From positions 124,001 through 188,000 of the forward strand of contig JAHHDR010000026.1 in the NCBI GenBank assembly GCA_019739215.1: a stretch of DNA of 64,000 nt, in the 5' to 3' direction. This document shows, in pieces, positions 1-11,766 of the stretch (the stretch's first letter is position 1; every line of letters begins with the position of its first letter). This DNA is from Rhizobium sp. GTDB lineage: Bacteria > Pseudomonadota > Alphaproteobacteria > Rhizobiales > Rhizobiaceae. The notes under the pieces were generated by a model, which worked only from the letters and a program-made list of their open reading frames with translations, had not been told where the DNA came from and ran no database searches. Both the position numbers and the translations under genes were made by a program.

Positions 1-2
1 TG

Positions 3-818
3 TCGCCCCACGGCATGCTGGAGCCCTGGATCAGGGCGCGCTCGCCGGCGCTCAAGAAGGCGGTCTCCACGCTCTACCAGAACCGGTTCCTGCGCAATGC
101 CGGCGGCTTCCACCTGCTGACCGAGAAGGAAGGCGCTGACGTCGCCGAGTTCCTCAGCGGCCAGCCGGCCCCGATCATTCCCAATTTCGCCGAACCCTTC
201 GCGAGCGACAGCACGCCGCCGCAATGGTGGCGGAAGGACTATGAGAACCGCAAGGTCTACCTCTTCTTCGGCCGGCTCCACCAGAAGAAGGGCGTGATGG
301 AACTGCTCGACGCCTGGGAGCGGCTCTGCCACGACGATACCGACTTCAAGACGCATGCCGCACTGGTCTTCTGCGGCTGGAACGACGGGATCGAGGGTTT
401 CGAGCAGAGGGTTGCCGGTCTCGGTGAGCGCTTCGACAACGTCCAATTCGCCGGTCCACAATATGGCGCCGACAAGAACCGATCGCTTGGCGCCGCGGAC
501 TTTTTCCTGCTGCCGTCCAAGAGCGAGGGCCTGCCGATGGCGATTCTCGAGGGCTGGGCCGCCGGGATACCCGCGATCATGTCGCCGGAATGCAATCTCG
601 ACATCGGCTTCGAGCGCGGAGCGGCCTTCCGGACGGGCTACACCGCCGAGACGATCCTTCCGGCACTGAAGGCGGCACAGAGCCTGAGCCGCGAGGCGTG
701 GGACGACGCATCGGCGAAGGCCAGGGCGCTGGTTGCCGACAGATACTCCGAGGCGAGCGTCCGCGCCGGATTGCTTTCTCTCTATGACAGGGCGGCGGAA
801 TGGAGTTCCAGACGATGA
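3..818 (+). CDS. Glycosyltransferase family 1/4, 5' end outside window
   Basis: The reading frame is already open at the window edge (S-P-H-G-M-L-E-P-W), the acceptor-side signature of GT4-type glycosyltransferases, so the true start lies upstream. Seen: FFGRLHQKKG, the start of the GT-B C-terminal Rossmann domain, and a nucleotide-sugar motif SKSEGLPMAILEGWAAGIP with the E-x7-E spacing. It should transfer a sugar from a nucleotide donor to a cytoplasmic lipid-linked or polysaccharide acceptor. The next gene is a WcaF-type acyltransferase overlapping by ATGA, and a chain-length/BY-kinase-like gene lies nearby, so exopolysaccharide synthesis is the likely pathway. The exact sugar cannot be read from sequence. 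Confidence 0.85.
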   Translation, partial: SPHGMLEPWIRARSPALKKAVSTLYQNRFLRNAGGFHLLTEKEGADVAEFLSGQPAPIIPNFAEPFASDSTPPQWWRKDYENRKVYLFFGRLHQKKGVMELLDAWERLCHDDTDFKTHAALVFCGWNDGIEGFEQRVAGLGERFDNVQFAGPQYGADKNRSLGAADFFLLPSKSEGLPMAILEGWAAGIPAIMSPECNLDIGFERGAAFRTGYTAETILPALKAAQSLSREAWDDASAKARALVADRYSEASVRAGLLSLYDRAAEWSSRR

Positions 819-1375
819 GCCTGCTCGATGCGCAGAAATCCAACGTTCGGGAGGGCGGGCCGAGCTTCTCGCTGAAGCACCGCCTGTTTCGCGCGGCATG
901 GAACCTGACCTGGGCGGTTGCCGGACGCTGGACACCCGTGCCGCTCCACGGCTGGCGCCGCTTCCTGCTCAACGCCTTCGGCGCCAAGCTCGCGCCCAAG
1001 GCGCGCATCTACCCCGGCACGACCATATGGTATCCGCCGAATCTCGTGATGGAAGACCACGCCCTCGTGGGTCCCGGCGTCATCCTCTACAATATGGGGC
1101 CGATGAAGATCTCGTCCTATGCCATCGTGTCCCAGAGGGCCCATCTCTGCGGCGGCACGCATGATGTCGACGATCCGCACTTTCAGTTGCAGCCCAAGCC
1201 AATTGCCATCGGACCCAAGGCTTGGATTGCCGCAGAGGCCTTCGTCGGTCCCGGCGTCACCGTTGGAGAAGGCGCCGTGCTGGGCGCACGCGGCGTTGCG
1301 GCAAAGGATCTCGAGCCCTGGGGGATCTATGCCGGCAATCCCGCGCGCAAGCTCAGGGAGCGAAACCGGTTCTGA
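815..1375 (+). CDS. WcaF-like hexapeptide-repeat acetyltransferase
   Basis: Left-handed beta-helix acyltransferase of about 186 residues, probably acetyl-CoA dependent and acetylating a sugar of an exopolysaccharide repeat unit in the cytoplasm. The N-terminal W-R-F-L-L-N-A-F-G-A segment and the hexapeptide ladder (about residues 55-175, ending GIYAGNPARKLRER) are typical of WcaF/colanic-acid acetyltransferases. The likely catalytic His is in GGTHDVDD. I chose the ATG at 815 because it overlaps the upstream stop codon as ATGA; an in-frame ATG at 800 would give five more residues. It is translationally coupled to the glycosyltransferase. Confidence 0.85.
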   Translation: MSLLDAQKSNVREGGPSFSLKHRLFRAAWNLTWAVAGRWTPVPLHGWRRFLLNAFGAKLAPKARIYPGTTIWYPPNLVMEDHALVGPGVILYNMGPMKISSYAIVSQRAHLCGGTHDVDDPHFQLQPKPIAIGPKAWIAAEAFVGPGVTVGEGAVLGARGVAAKDLEPWGIYAGNPARKLRERNRF

Positions 1376-1378
1376 AGT

Positions 1379-2398
1379 TCAGCCGAAGGCGTGCGCCGGC
1401 AATGCCAGGATCGCTATATAGCTGACCCCCAGCAGCACGGCGAGCGAAAGCGAGGCCGCGACGATCACCCGGCCGCCGGCCGCCGCCACAGTCCGGATGT
1501 CGACAGACAGGCCGAGGCCGGCCATGGCCACCACGGTAAGGCCCGAGGCCAGCATGGGTGGAACGCCGAGAAGGCTTTGCGGCACGAGACCGACTGAACG
1601 GAGCGTGGCAAGGACGATGAAGCCGACGATGAACCACGGCATCAGCACGGCCGGCCGCGACGCCGCCGCACCACCGCGACGTCTCTCCAGGATGCCGAGG
1701 ACCAGGATCACCGGCCCGAGCATCAACACGCGCAACAGCTTGACCAGCGTCCCGGCCTGCATGGCGACCAGTCCACCCGGTGCCGCTGCGGCCAGCACCT
1801 GGGGGACGGCATAGACGGTAAGCCCGGCCATGGCGCCATATTGCGGAATGCTCAGTCCGAGATGCGCCTGTGCCAGCGGCAGCCCGACGACGATGGCGAT
1901 ACCGAGAACGGCAGTGAAGGCCAGCGCGGCGGCCACCTCCTCCCTGCGGGCATCGATGACGGGCGCGACCGCGACGATCGCCGAATTGCCGCAGATCGAA
2001 TTGCCGCAGGCGATGAGCAGCGACAGCCGTGACGAAAGACCCAGGAGCCTGCCGATCACCACTCCGGTGAAGATGGAGCCGATGACGATGGCGAACACCA
2101 CCGCGATGACCGCGACACCGGCACCGCCGATCGCTCCGAAATCGACCGTCGCTCCCAAGAGCACAATCGCAACCTCGAGCAGCGTCCTGGCGCCGAACTC
2201 AATGCCCGGCTCCTGGGCAGGCCGGGTACCCAGGGCGCTCCTGACACCGATCCCAATGACGATGGCCAGAACGAGAGGTTCGAGCGACGCGGCGCCGAAG
2301 GCGCCATGCAAGACATGCCCTGCCGCATAAGCCGACGCGGCGACGACGAGACAGAGTGAGAGACCGGGCAGCAGTCGTGTCGCTTGCGGGAAAGCCAT
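1379..2398 (-). CDS. YeiH-family putative sulfate exporter (UPF0324)
   Basis: 339-residue polytopic inner-membrane protein with about ten hydrophobic helices and the signature CGNSICGNSAIVAVAPVI near residue 130. This matches the YeiH/UPF0324 family, annotated as putative sulfate or sulfonate-derived anion exporters; the substrate is not firmly established. Length fits the family. It is divergent from the LysR regulator at 2510, the same pairing as yeiH/yeiE in enterobacteria, so control by that regulator through the 111-bp gap is likely. It converges tightly on the acetyltransferase (3 bp between stops). Confidence 0.85.
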   Translation of the reverse strand: MAFPQATRLLPGLSLCLVVAASAYAAGHVLHGAFGAASLEPLVLAIVIGIGVRSALGTRPAQEPGIEFGARTLLEVAIVLLGATVDFGAIGGAGVAVIAVVFAIVIGSIFTGVVIGRLLGLSSRLSLLIACGNSICGNSAIVAVAPVIDARREEVAAALAFTAVLGIAIVVGLPLAQAHLGLSIPQYGAMAGLTVYAVPQVLAAAAPGGLVAMQAGTLVKLLRVLMLGPVILVLGILERRRGGAAASRPAVLMPWFIVGFIVLATLRSVGLVPQSLLGVPPMLASGLTVVAMAGLGLSVDIRTVAAAGGRVIVAASLSLAVLLGVSYIAILALPAHAFG

Positions 2399-2509
2399 GA
2401 GGCGGGGAATCTGCGTTAAACATCACTGCACGCAATGTCCCACCTGCGGAAATCGACTTCCATCGAATAATATCCTACGTTTCGTTCGGTAAAATAGAAT
2501 GATTGCCTC

Positions 2510-3391
2510 ATGACGCTCGAACAGCTCGCGATCTTCATCGCCGTCGCCGAACGCGAACACCTGACGCGTGCAGCGGATGCCATTCGCCTCACACCCTCGG
2601 CCGTGAGTTCCGCCATCAAGACCCTGGAGCACCATTACGGCGTCGAGCTTTTCCACCGCGTGGGCCGCAGGATCGAACTGACGGACACCGGCCGGATCTT
2701 TCTCGACGAAGCGCGAGAGACACTGGCGCGCGCGCGATCGGCCGAACTGGTCCTCTCCGAACTCGGCGGGCTGATGCGCGGGACCCTCAGCGTCCATGCC
2801 AGCCAGACGATCGCCAGCTACTGGCTGCCGCCGCGGCTGATGCGCTTCCGCGAGGCCTTTCCCGGCATAGACCTCACACTGACGCTCGGCAATACACGCA
2901 GCGTGGCCAATGCCGTCATCAGTGGCCATGCTGATCTGGGTTTCGTGGAGGGCGACCTGGATGAACCGTTGCTTGCGGCATCGGCGGTGGACCAGGACGA
3001 ACTGACCATTCTCGTCGCGCCGGATCATCCGTGGGCAGCGGCCGGCTCGATCGAGCCGGGATCGCTCACGTCAACGAACTGGATCATGCGCGAGACCGGC
3101 TCGGGCACCCGGTCGGTGTTTGAAGCTGCCCTTGCCCGGATGGGCGTTGCGCCCGGCTCGCTCAACACAGCGCTGGTGCTGCCGTCCAACGAGGCGATCC
3201 TGTCGGCACTGGCGGGCGGGCGCAGTGCCGCGGCGATCTCGCGGCTGGCGGCACGCAGCCACATCGACGCCGGCCATCTGGTGGCGATCGACCTTCCTCT
3301 GGGAAGCCGCACGTTCCTCGCCCTGCACCACCGGGAACGCCGCCGCAGCAAGGCGGCATTGGAACTTGCGTCTATATGCGGCGCCAACTGA
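2510..3391 (+). CDS. LysR-family transcriptional regulator (YeiE-like)
   Basis: 293 residues with an N-terminal winged HTH (residues 1-60, MTLEQLAIFIAVAEREHLTR) and a periplasmic-binding-protein-like effector domain from about 90 to 290, in standard LysR layout. It probably senses a small anion and controls the divergent yeiH-like exporter. The gene is full length and starts with ATG. Naming it YeiE/CysB-like rests on the neighbour and general resemblance, not on a diagnostic residue. Confidence 0.88.
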   Translation: MTLEQLAIFIAVAEREHLTRAADAIRLTPSAVSSAIKTLEHHYGVELFHRVGRRIELTDTGRIFLDEARETLARARSAELVLSELGGLMRGTLSVHASQTIASYWLPPRLMRFREAFPGIDLTLTLGNTRSVANAVISGHADLGFVEGDLDEPLLAASAVDQDELTILVAPDHPWAAAGSIEPGSLTSTNWIMRETGSGTRSVFEAALARMGVAPGSLNTALVLPSNEAILSALAGGRSAAAISRLAARSHIDAGHLVAIDLPLGSRTFLALHHRERRRSKAALELASICGAN

Positions 3392-3395
3392 TAGA

Positions 3396-5057
3396 TTACC
3401 CGCGGGCGATCTTCCGCTGGAAGGAGGCGCGCGAGCCGGCCGCCGCATAAAGCGGAAGCTTCGCCAGATCGGTGCGGGTCATGACGAAACCCAGCAGCCT
3501 TTCGCGAACCTCTGGGCTCGCGTCGAGCAGTTCGGACATTAGTCGGGGCGTTGCCCGGCCCCATTGAGCGGTGAGGAGGAAGCCGTCAGTGAACCGCGCC
3601 GCGGCGCGTGCGTCCGCGGCCACCGAAAGCGGCGCAAGATCGACGATCACATGCTGGTATTGCTCGGTCAGCTTTTCGAAGAAGGGGTGCGCCCGTGCGG
3701 ACGAGAAAAGCGCCGCCGGCTCGACCATCCGCTCCGGCCCCGAGGTCATCGGCAGGAGGGACAGATTGGTCTTGGAATCGTAGAGTACGCAATCGTCGAG
3801 CGGCTTGTCCTGCAGGAGCGCATCGACGATGCCGAGTTCCACGCCGCTGGCGAGCCATTGGCTGAGCTGGAACTGCCGGCTGTCGGCGTCGACGAGCAGC
3901 ACGCTGCGGCCGATGCTGGCGAGATGGGTCGCAAGGTTCACGGCCAGCACCGACGTGCCCTCCCCGGGCAGCGCCGAGGTCAGGCAGGTCAACTGTCCCT
4001 TGCCATCGCTTGCCGATGACAGGATTGTCACGCCGATGCCGCGTACCGTTTCGGCAAATGTTGAGTTGGGCTCGGCTATGGCGCGCCGCGCGGCGTCCGG
4101 CAGCGGCTGTCCGTCGCCAATCCTCACATTCGCACCGACCCGCGAGGCCCGGCGCGGCAGGTAGCCGAGGAAACGCGCGCCGATCAGCCGTGCCAGCGCA
4201 TCGCCATCACGCGCGCCGCGGTCGCTGAGCTCGCGAAACCCTGCCCAGGCGCATCCGGCCAGCGCGCCCAGGATCAGTCCGACCGCCACCAGGAAGGACG
4301 TGCGCGGCGCCACCGGGGCTCCCGGCAACCGGGCGTCGTTGAGGACCAGCACGTCAATGCCAGGCAGGGCGCGGGATATCATGATGTCGCGCAGCCGCCC
4401 CTGGAGGATTTCCTTTTCTGGACTGGCGGCGCGGTCGATCTCGCCCTGGAGCGCCGCTCGCAGCCGGGAATTCGCAATGTCGCTCTCCTGCGCGATCTTC
4501 TGGCGGTAGGCATCCGCAAAGGCCTGGGCGACCTTCTGCGCCACCGCCGGATCCGGATGGGTGTAGGAGATCGCCGCAACGTAGGTCCGGCCGACACGCA
4601 GCACCCTGACGTCGCGCTGGAGCCGCGCCACGGCCGCGTCTACCGCCATCGGTTCGGAGGCGGTTCGCTGCATTCCGGGGATAATCCGGGACAATAGCCG
4701 CTCCAGCCGGGACCGACCTGATGCGGCAAAGGCCGCGTCCTCGGCAAGTCCGAGCCGGTCGGCGACCATTCTCGCGACCGAGGCGGAACGGGCGAGCTCG
4801 AGCTGCGAGAGGAACTGTCCCTCCTCCTCCGGCGTCGTCGTGTCCGCACCCTGCCGCAGGGGATCGACGGCCGGGCCGGTACGAACCATGACCGTGGCCG
4901 ACGACGCATAGGTCGCCACCTGGCTCTGCGAATAAACATATCCCAGGATCGCGCCGATCAGCGTGAGGGTCGCGACCGCCAGCCAGCGGCGCCGCGCAAT
5001 GGCCAGGAGTTGTTCGAGAACATGGATGTCGGGATTAACAGTGGCCTGCTGGTTCAA
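3396..5057 (-). CDS. Wzz/GumC-type polysaccharide co-polymerase with degenerate BY-kinase domain
   Basis: 553 residues. An N-terminal Wzz domain follows a first membrane helix (residues about 25-45), a periplasmic coiled region runs to about 235, a second helix lies near 245-265, and a cytoplasmic nucleotide-binding domain follows from about 330. In classical bacterial tyrosine kinases the P-loop reads GEGKS; here it is PGEGTSVLAVNLA, with Thr replacing the Walker Lys, although the A' motif VLLVDADSRQ is kept. There is no terminal Tyr cluster. It most likely regulates chain length and export of exopolysaccharide with reduced or absent kinase activity. It overlaps nothing and is convergent with the LysR gene. 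Confidence 0.8.
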   Translation of the reverse strand: MNQQATVNPDIHVLEQLLAIARRRWLAVATLTLIGAILGYVYSQSQVATYASSATVMVRTGPAVDPLRQGADTTTPEEEGQFLSQLELARSASVARMVADRLGLAEDAAFAASGRSRLERLLSRIIPGMQRTASEPMAVDAAVARLQRDVRVLRVGRTYVAAISYTHPDPAVAQKVAQAFADAYRQKIAQESDIANSRLRAALQGEIDRAASPEKEILQGRLRDIMISRALPGIDVLVLNDARLPGAPVAPRTSFLVAVGLILGALAGCAWAGFRELSDRGARDGDALARLIGARFLGYLPRRASRVGANVRIGDGQPLPDAARRAIAEPNSTFAETVRGIGVTILSSASDGKGQLTCLTSALPGEGTSVLAVNLATHLASIGRSVLLVDADSRQFQLSQWLASGVELGIVDALLQDKPLDDCVLYDSKTNLSLLPMTSGPERMVEPAALFSSARAHPFFEKLTEQYQHVIVDLAPLSVAADARAAARFTDGFLLTAQWGRATPRLMSELLDASPEVRERLLGFVMTRTDLAKLPLYAAAGSRASFQRKIARG

Positions 5058-5199
5058 GGGTCACCCGCTGGAATTTTGACGTGCCAGCAAGGGTATAGAG
5101 AGAGGATGCGCCGCGATCAAGTTCAGTCGCCGATCGGCTTGCCGGGACGCCGTTTGTGGTTTACGGATCGGTCGCCCGCAACGACTTGCGGGCTATGAT

Positions 5200-5337
5200 C
5201 TCAGGGCGGGGCGAAATTCCCCACCGGCGGTATGCGGAGAAATTCCGCGAGCCCGCGAGCGCTTCCGGTCTCCAAAGCCGGAAGGTCAGCAGATCCGGTG
5301 AGAGGCCGGAGCCGACGGTATAGTCCGGATGAAAGAG
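5200..5337 (+). promoter_or_regulatory. FMN riboswitch (RFN element)
   Basis: The RFN core is readable: the 5' segment AGGGCGGGGCGAAATTCCCC, ACCGGCGGTAT, then GGTCAGCAGATCCGGTGAGA, the GCCGACGGTATAGTCCGGATG block and the closing GAAAGAGA. FMN binding should lower expression of the gene about 90 nt downstream. The remaining leader to 5427 presumably carries the expression platform. The same riboswitch-to-ribH2 layout is known in Brucella. Confidence 0.93.
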
Positions 5338-5397
5338 ATCGGTTTGCCTGCAGCGCCCGGAGAGATTCGGGTGGTCGCAGGCGTCCGCTTGCCCTGA

Positions 5398-5925
<528 letters not shown>

Positions 5926-5936
5926 CCGCAGACAGC

Positions 5937-5965
5937 AAAAAGCCCGGGCTCGAACGAGCCCGGGC
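5937..5965 (-). terminator. Rho-independent terminator of hup
   Basis: Perfect 11-bp stem GCCCGGGCTCG / CGAGCCCGGGC (5942-5952 with 5955-5965). On the minus strand it is followed by TTTTT (5941-5937). It lies between the convergent ends of ribH2 and hup and may work for both. Confidence 0.85.
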
Positions 5966-5991
5966 CTATCCGCCATTGATGGCGCATGGGA

Positions 5992-6267
5992 TCAACCGTT
6001 GACGGAGTCCTTCAGGCCCTTGCCTGCGGTGAACTTCGGAACGTTGCGCGCCGGAATGTTGACCTTCTCGCCGGTGGAAACGTTGCGGCCGACAGAGGCT
6101 TCGCGACGGCTGACGGAGAAGTTGCCGAAGCCGACGAGGCGGACGTCGCCGCCCTTCTTGAGTTCGTCCTGAACGGTGTCGAACACGGCGTCGACGGCAG
6201 AGGCCGCATCGCTCTTGCTGAGACCCGCCTTTTCGGCAACTGCTGCCACGAGTTCACTCTTGTTCAT
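5992..6267 (-). CDS. hup: HU-family DNA-binding protein
   Basis: 91-residue nucleoid protein: MNKSELVAAVAEKAGLSKSD at the N-terminus, the conserved GFGNFSV turn, and the DNA-wrapping beta-arm with RNVSTGEKVNIPARNVPKF. It binds DNA non-specifically as a dimer and bends it. ATG at 6267 is preceded by AAAGGGGTGG, a good ribosome site; the frame stays open upstream but that extension is not part of HU. It lies just downstream of lon on the same strand, an order common in alphaproteobacteria. Confidence 0.95.
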   Translation of the reverse strand: MNKSELVAAVAEKAGLSKSDAASAVDAVFDTVQDELKKGGDVRLVGFGNFSVSRREASVGRNVSTGEKVNIPARNVPKFTAGKGLKDSVNG

Positions 6268-6404
6268 GTTTCCACCCCTTTCTAGCTGGTATGAAACGAC
6301 TCGGTTTGTTCTTGGGGCAGTTAATGTACTCGCCTGCCCGACCGCAACCCTGATACAGAACTTTCCCGAGAAATCCAGTGTGTTTAGGCGATTTTCCATA
6401 AAGA

Positions 6405-6430
6405 ATTGGCCGGTCTTTCGACCGGCCAAT
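6405..6430 (-). terminator. Hairpin after lon
   Basis: Perfect 11-bp inverted repeat ATTGGCCGGTC-TTTC-GACCGGCCAAT in the lon-hup gap. On the minus strand the following bases are T-rich but hold no long T run, so it may be an imperfect terminator or an attenuator between lon and hup. Confidence 0.55.
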
Positions 6431-6442
6431 CACCATTGTTGA

Positions 6443-8902
<2,460 letters not shown>

Positions 8903-9228
8903 TTCTTTCCCTTTCAAGTCCAGCCTTTGACAAGGCCAGGGCGGCAGTCCCTCAAGAGGCGACGCCGACCTGTTTGAAGCCGATTGGCCTGCTGGTACAG
9001 TTGGCGATGCCGATCGGTCAATTCAAGCCTGCACACTGCACTGCAGCACGCCGACTGTCACATCCCCGTCACAATCCTGCGAGCAGATTAGCGGCCCCTG
9101 ATGTCGCGAGGCTTGCGCTTCCGATGCCGGAATCGTGCTCGTTGCATGGATCAATCTTGTGCCCCTGTTGCTTGTCACGTGCAACGAAAATTGCCGGGAC
9201 GCCGGCAAATAGTGCGGACCCGGCACGG
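8903..9228. other. lon-clpX intergenic region
   Basis: About 330 bp with no convincing gene. It should contain the lon promoter on the minus strand; heat-shock (RpoH) control is common for lon, but I could not identify clear -35/-10 boxes here. Confidence 0.5.
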
Positions 9229-9253
9229 AAAGGCCCGGGGGAACCGGGCCTTT
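9229..9253 (-). terminator. Terminator of clpX
   Basis: Perfect 10-bp stem AAAGGCCCGG-GGGAA-CCGGGCCTTT just downstream of the clpX stop. The A/T ends of the stem give a short T tract in either direction. Confidence 0.75.
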
Positions 9254-9288
9254 CAATCTGCGGGTGCGACGGAGGGGTATGTCTCTGC

Positions 9289-10566
9289 TTACGCCGAAGC
9301 CGGCGCCTTTTCCTCTCGGCGGTCGGCGTAGATATAGAGCGGCCGGGCATTGCCCTTGACGACCTCGTCAGAGATGACGACCTCGCGGACACCGTCCAGG
9401 GTCGGCAGGTCGAACATCGTGTCGAGCAGGATCTTCTCCATGATCGACCGCAGGCCGCGGGCACCTGTCTTGCGCACGATGGCGCGCTTGGCGATCTCGC
9501 GCAGCGCGTCCTCGTGGAAGTTCAGCTCCACATCCTCCATCTCGAACAGGCGCTGGTACTGCTTGACCAGCGCGTTCTTCGGCTCGGAGAGGATCTGGAT
9601 CAGCGCATCCTCGTCAAGGTCCTCGAGCGTCGCGATGACGGGCAGACGACCGATGAATTCGGGGATGAGGCCGAACTTCACCAGGTCTTCCGGCTCAAGA
9701 TCGCGCAGGACATGGCCGACGCGACGCTCGTCCGGAGCCGCAACCTTGGCGCCGAAGCCGATCGAAGTCTTCTCGGAACGCGCCAGGATCACCTTGTCGA
9801 GGCCAGCAAAGGCGCCGCCGCACAGGAACAGGATGTTCGTGGTATCGACCTGGAGGAATTCCTGCTGTGGATGCTTGCGGCCACCCTGCGGCGGAACCGA
9901 GGCGACCGTGCCTTCCATGATCTTGAGCAGCGCCTGCTGGACGCCCTCGCCCGACACGTCGCGGGTTATCGAGGGATTGTCCGACTTGCGGCTGATCTTG
10001 TCGACCTCGTCGATATAGACAATGCCGCGCTGGGCGCGCTCGACATTGTAGTCGGCAGCCTGAAGCAGCTTGAGGATAATGTTCTCGACGTCCTCGCCGA
10101 CATAGCCTGCTTCGGTCAGTGTCGTCGCATCGGCCATGGTGAAGGGCACGTCGATGATGCGCGCCAGTGTCTGGGCAAGATAGGTCTTGCCGCAGCCGGT
10201 CGGGCCGACGAGCAGGATGTTCGACTTCGCGAGTTCGACGTCCTGGTTCTTGGTGGCATGGGCGAGGCGCTTATAGTGATTGTGCACAGCGACCGACAGG
10301 ATACGCTTGGCCTGGCTCTGGCCAATCACGTATTCGTCGAGCACCTTCATGATATCCTGCGGCGTGGGAACACCTTCGCGGGACTTGACCATCGAGGATT
10401 TGTTTTCCTCGCGGATGATGTCCATGCACAACTCGACGCATTCATCGCAGATGAACACTGTCGGGCCGGCGATCAGCTTGCGAACCTCGTGCTGGCTCTT
10501 GCCGCAGAAAGAGCAGTAAAGGGTATTCTTGGAGTCACCGCCGTTGCTTCCGCTGACTTTGCTCAT
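9289..10566 (-). CDS. clpX: ATP-dependent Clp protease ATPase subunit ClpX
   Basis: 425-residue AAA+ unfoldase. An N-terminal C4 zinc finger (YCSFCGKS ... ICDECVELC) binds adaptors and substrates. Also seen are [15 protein letters not shown] (Walker A), [10 protein letters not shown] (Walker B), the [11 protein letters not shown] segment of the IGF-loop region, and the [13 protein letters not shown] sensor-2 helix. It unfolds tagged proteins and feeds them to ClpP, encoded just upstream in the same direction. ATG at 10566 is preceded by GGAAGGATAGTACA. The 294-bp gap from clpP suggests its own promoter. Confidence 0.97.
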   Translation of the reverse strand: MSKVSGSNGGDSKNTLYCSFCGKSQHEVRKLIAGPTVFICDECVELCMDIIREENKSSMVKSREGVPTPQDIMKVLDEYVIGQSQAKRILSVAVHNHYKRLAHATKNQDVELAKSNILLVGPTGCGKTYLAQTLARIIDVPFTMADATTLTEAGYVGEDVENIILKLLQAADYNVERAQRGIVYIDEVDKISRKSDNPSITRDVSGEGVQQALLKIMEGTVASVPPQGGRKHPQQEFLQVDTTNILFLCGGAFAGLDKVILARSEKTSIGFGAKVAAPDERRVGHVLRDLEPEDLVKFGLIPEFIGRLPVIATLEDLDEDALIQILSEPKNALVKQYQRLFEMEDVELNFHEDALREIAKRAIVRKTGARGLRSIMEKILLDTMFDLPTLDGVREVVISDEVVKGNARPLYIYADRREEKAPASA

Positions 10567-10860
10567 TGTACTATCCTTCCACAACGCCCGTGACGCCAAC
10601 TGATGTACACGGGGTCAATCCTGACACCCCGGCATTGAGCGGAACTTGCCGCTATCAACAGGGGCCCTAGGGACGCTAACCATCGCAAGCAAACCATATT
10701 TGCCAGATGGCGGCAACGAATCCCCTCTTCTGAGGGAGCCTATGTCATATTTCTTCAACATAGGCTTAATGTCCATCATTAACGACCGAGGCCCCCGCCG
10801 CAAGACCCTTTTCCAAGACATTCATGTCAGGAACAGGGCGGTGCAGCAGGCGCGGCGTCA

Positions 10861-11493
10861 TCAGTTTCCAGCCTCGTTTTCCGCTTCTTCGCGGCTGACG
10901 ATCACCTGGTCGATCAGACCCCAGTCCCTCGCCTCTTCCGCTGTCATGAAGTTGTCGCGATCGAGCGCACGCTCGACCTCGTCATAGGTGCGGCCGGTGT
11001 GCTTTTCGTAGATCTCGTTCAGGCGACGCTTCATCTTCAGAATGTCGCGGGCGTGGCGCTCGATGTCGGACGCCTGACCCTGAAAGCCGCCGGAAGGCTG
11101 GTGAACCATGATGCGCGCATTCGGCGTCGCATAGCGGGCGCCCTTGGCGCCTGCTGTCAGCAGCAGGGAGCCCATCGAGGCGGCCTGACCGACGCAGAGC
11201 GTCGAAACCGGCGGCTTGATGAACTGCATCGTGTCGTAGATCGCCATGCCGGCCGTCACGTAGCCGCCGGGCGAATTGATGTAGAGCGAGATTTCCTTCT
11301 TCGGGTTTTCCGACTCGAGGAAGAGAAGCTGCGCGCAGGCCAGTGCCGCCATCGTGTCGTCCACCGGGCCGATCAGGAAGATGATCCGTTCCCGCAGCAG
11401 TCTCGAGAAAATATCCCAGCCGCGCTCGCCGCGATTGGTCTGCTCGATCACCTGGGGGATGATCGCCATAGTGGTTTCCATCGGATTTCTCAT
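10861..11493 (-). CDS. clpP: ATP-dependent Clp protease proteolytic subunit ClpP
   Basis: 210-residue serine protease forming tetradecameric chambers with ClpX or ClpA. Catalytic Ser lies in [11 protein letters not shown], His in MVHQPSGG, and the Asp follows in the region before [14 protein letters not shown] chose ATG at 11493 ([15 protein letters not shown]), which matches the family N-terminus and follows AAGGATGG; the frame is open 32 codons further upstream. It precedes clpX in the usual clpP-clpX order. Confidence 0.96.
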   Translation of the reverse strand: MRNPMETTMAIIPQVIEQTNRGERGWDIFSRLLRERIIFLIGPVDDTMAALACAQLLFLESENPKKEISLYINSPGGYVTAGMAIYDTMQFIKPPVSTLCVGQAASMGSLLLTAGAKGARYATPNARIMVHQPSGGFQGQASDIERHARDILKMKRRLNEIYEKHTGRTYDEVERALDRDNFMTAEEARDWGLIDQVIVSREEAENEAGN

Positions 11494-11766
11494 ATCCATC
11501 CTTCGCAGCACTCTCCGGAACCCCATCGGGCGGCCGGAATCATCGAAAATCTCATCCCCTACATAGAGTGTCGGCACCCTTGACTTCAAGCCATGCGGGG
11601 ACTTTGCCGGACGGTCCTTTCAGATTCGCCATTAATGACGCGTAAGGTTGGCGACCGGTATCCCCTGAAATTGGGAGGCAAGGTGAACAAAGAGTGAAGC
11701 GCCCGCCGGCAAGGCGGCTGCCTCACCCCCCTTCACGCCGAGGAGATGGCGCGATAAACGTCGCTC

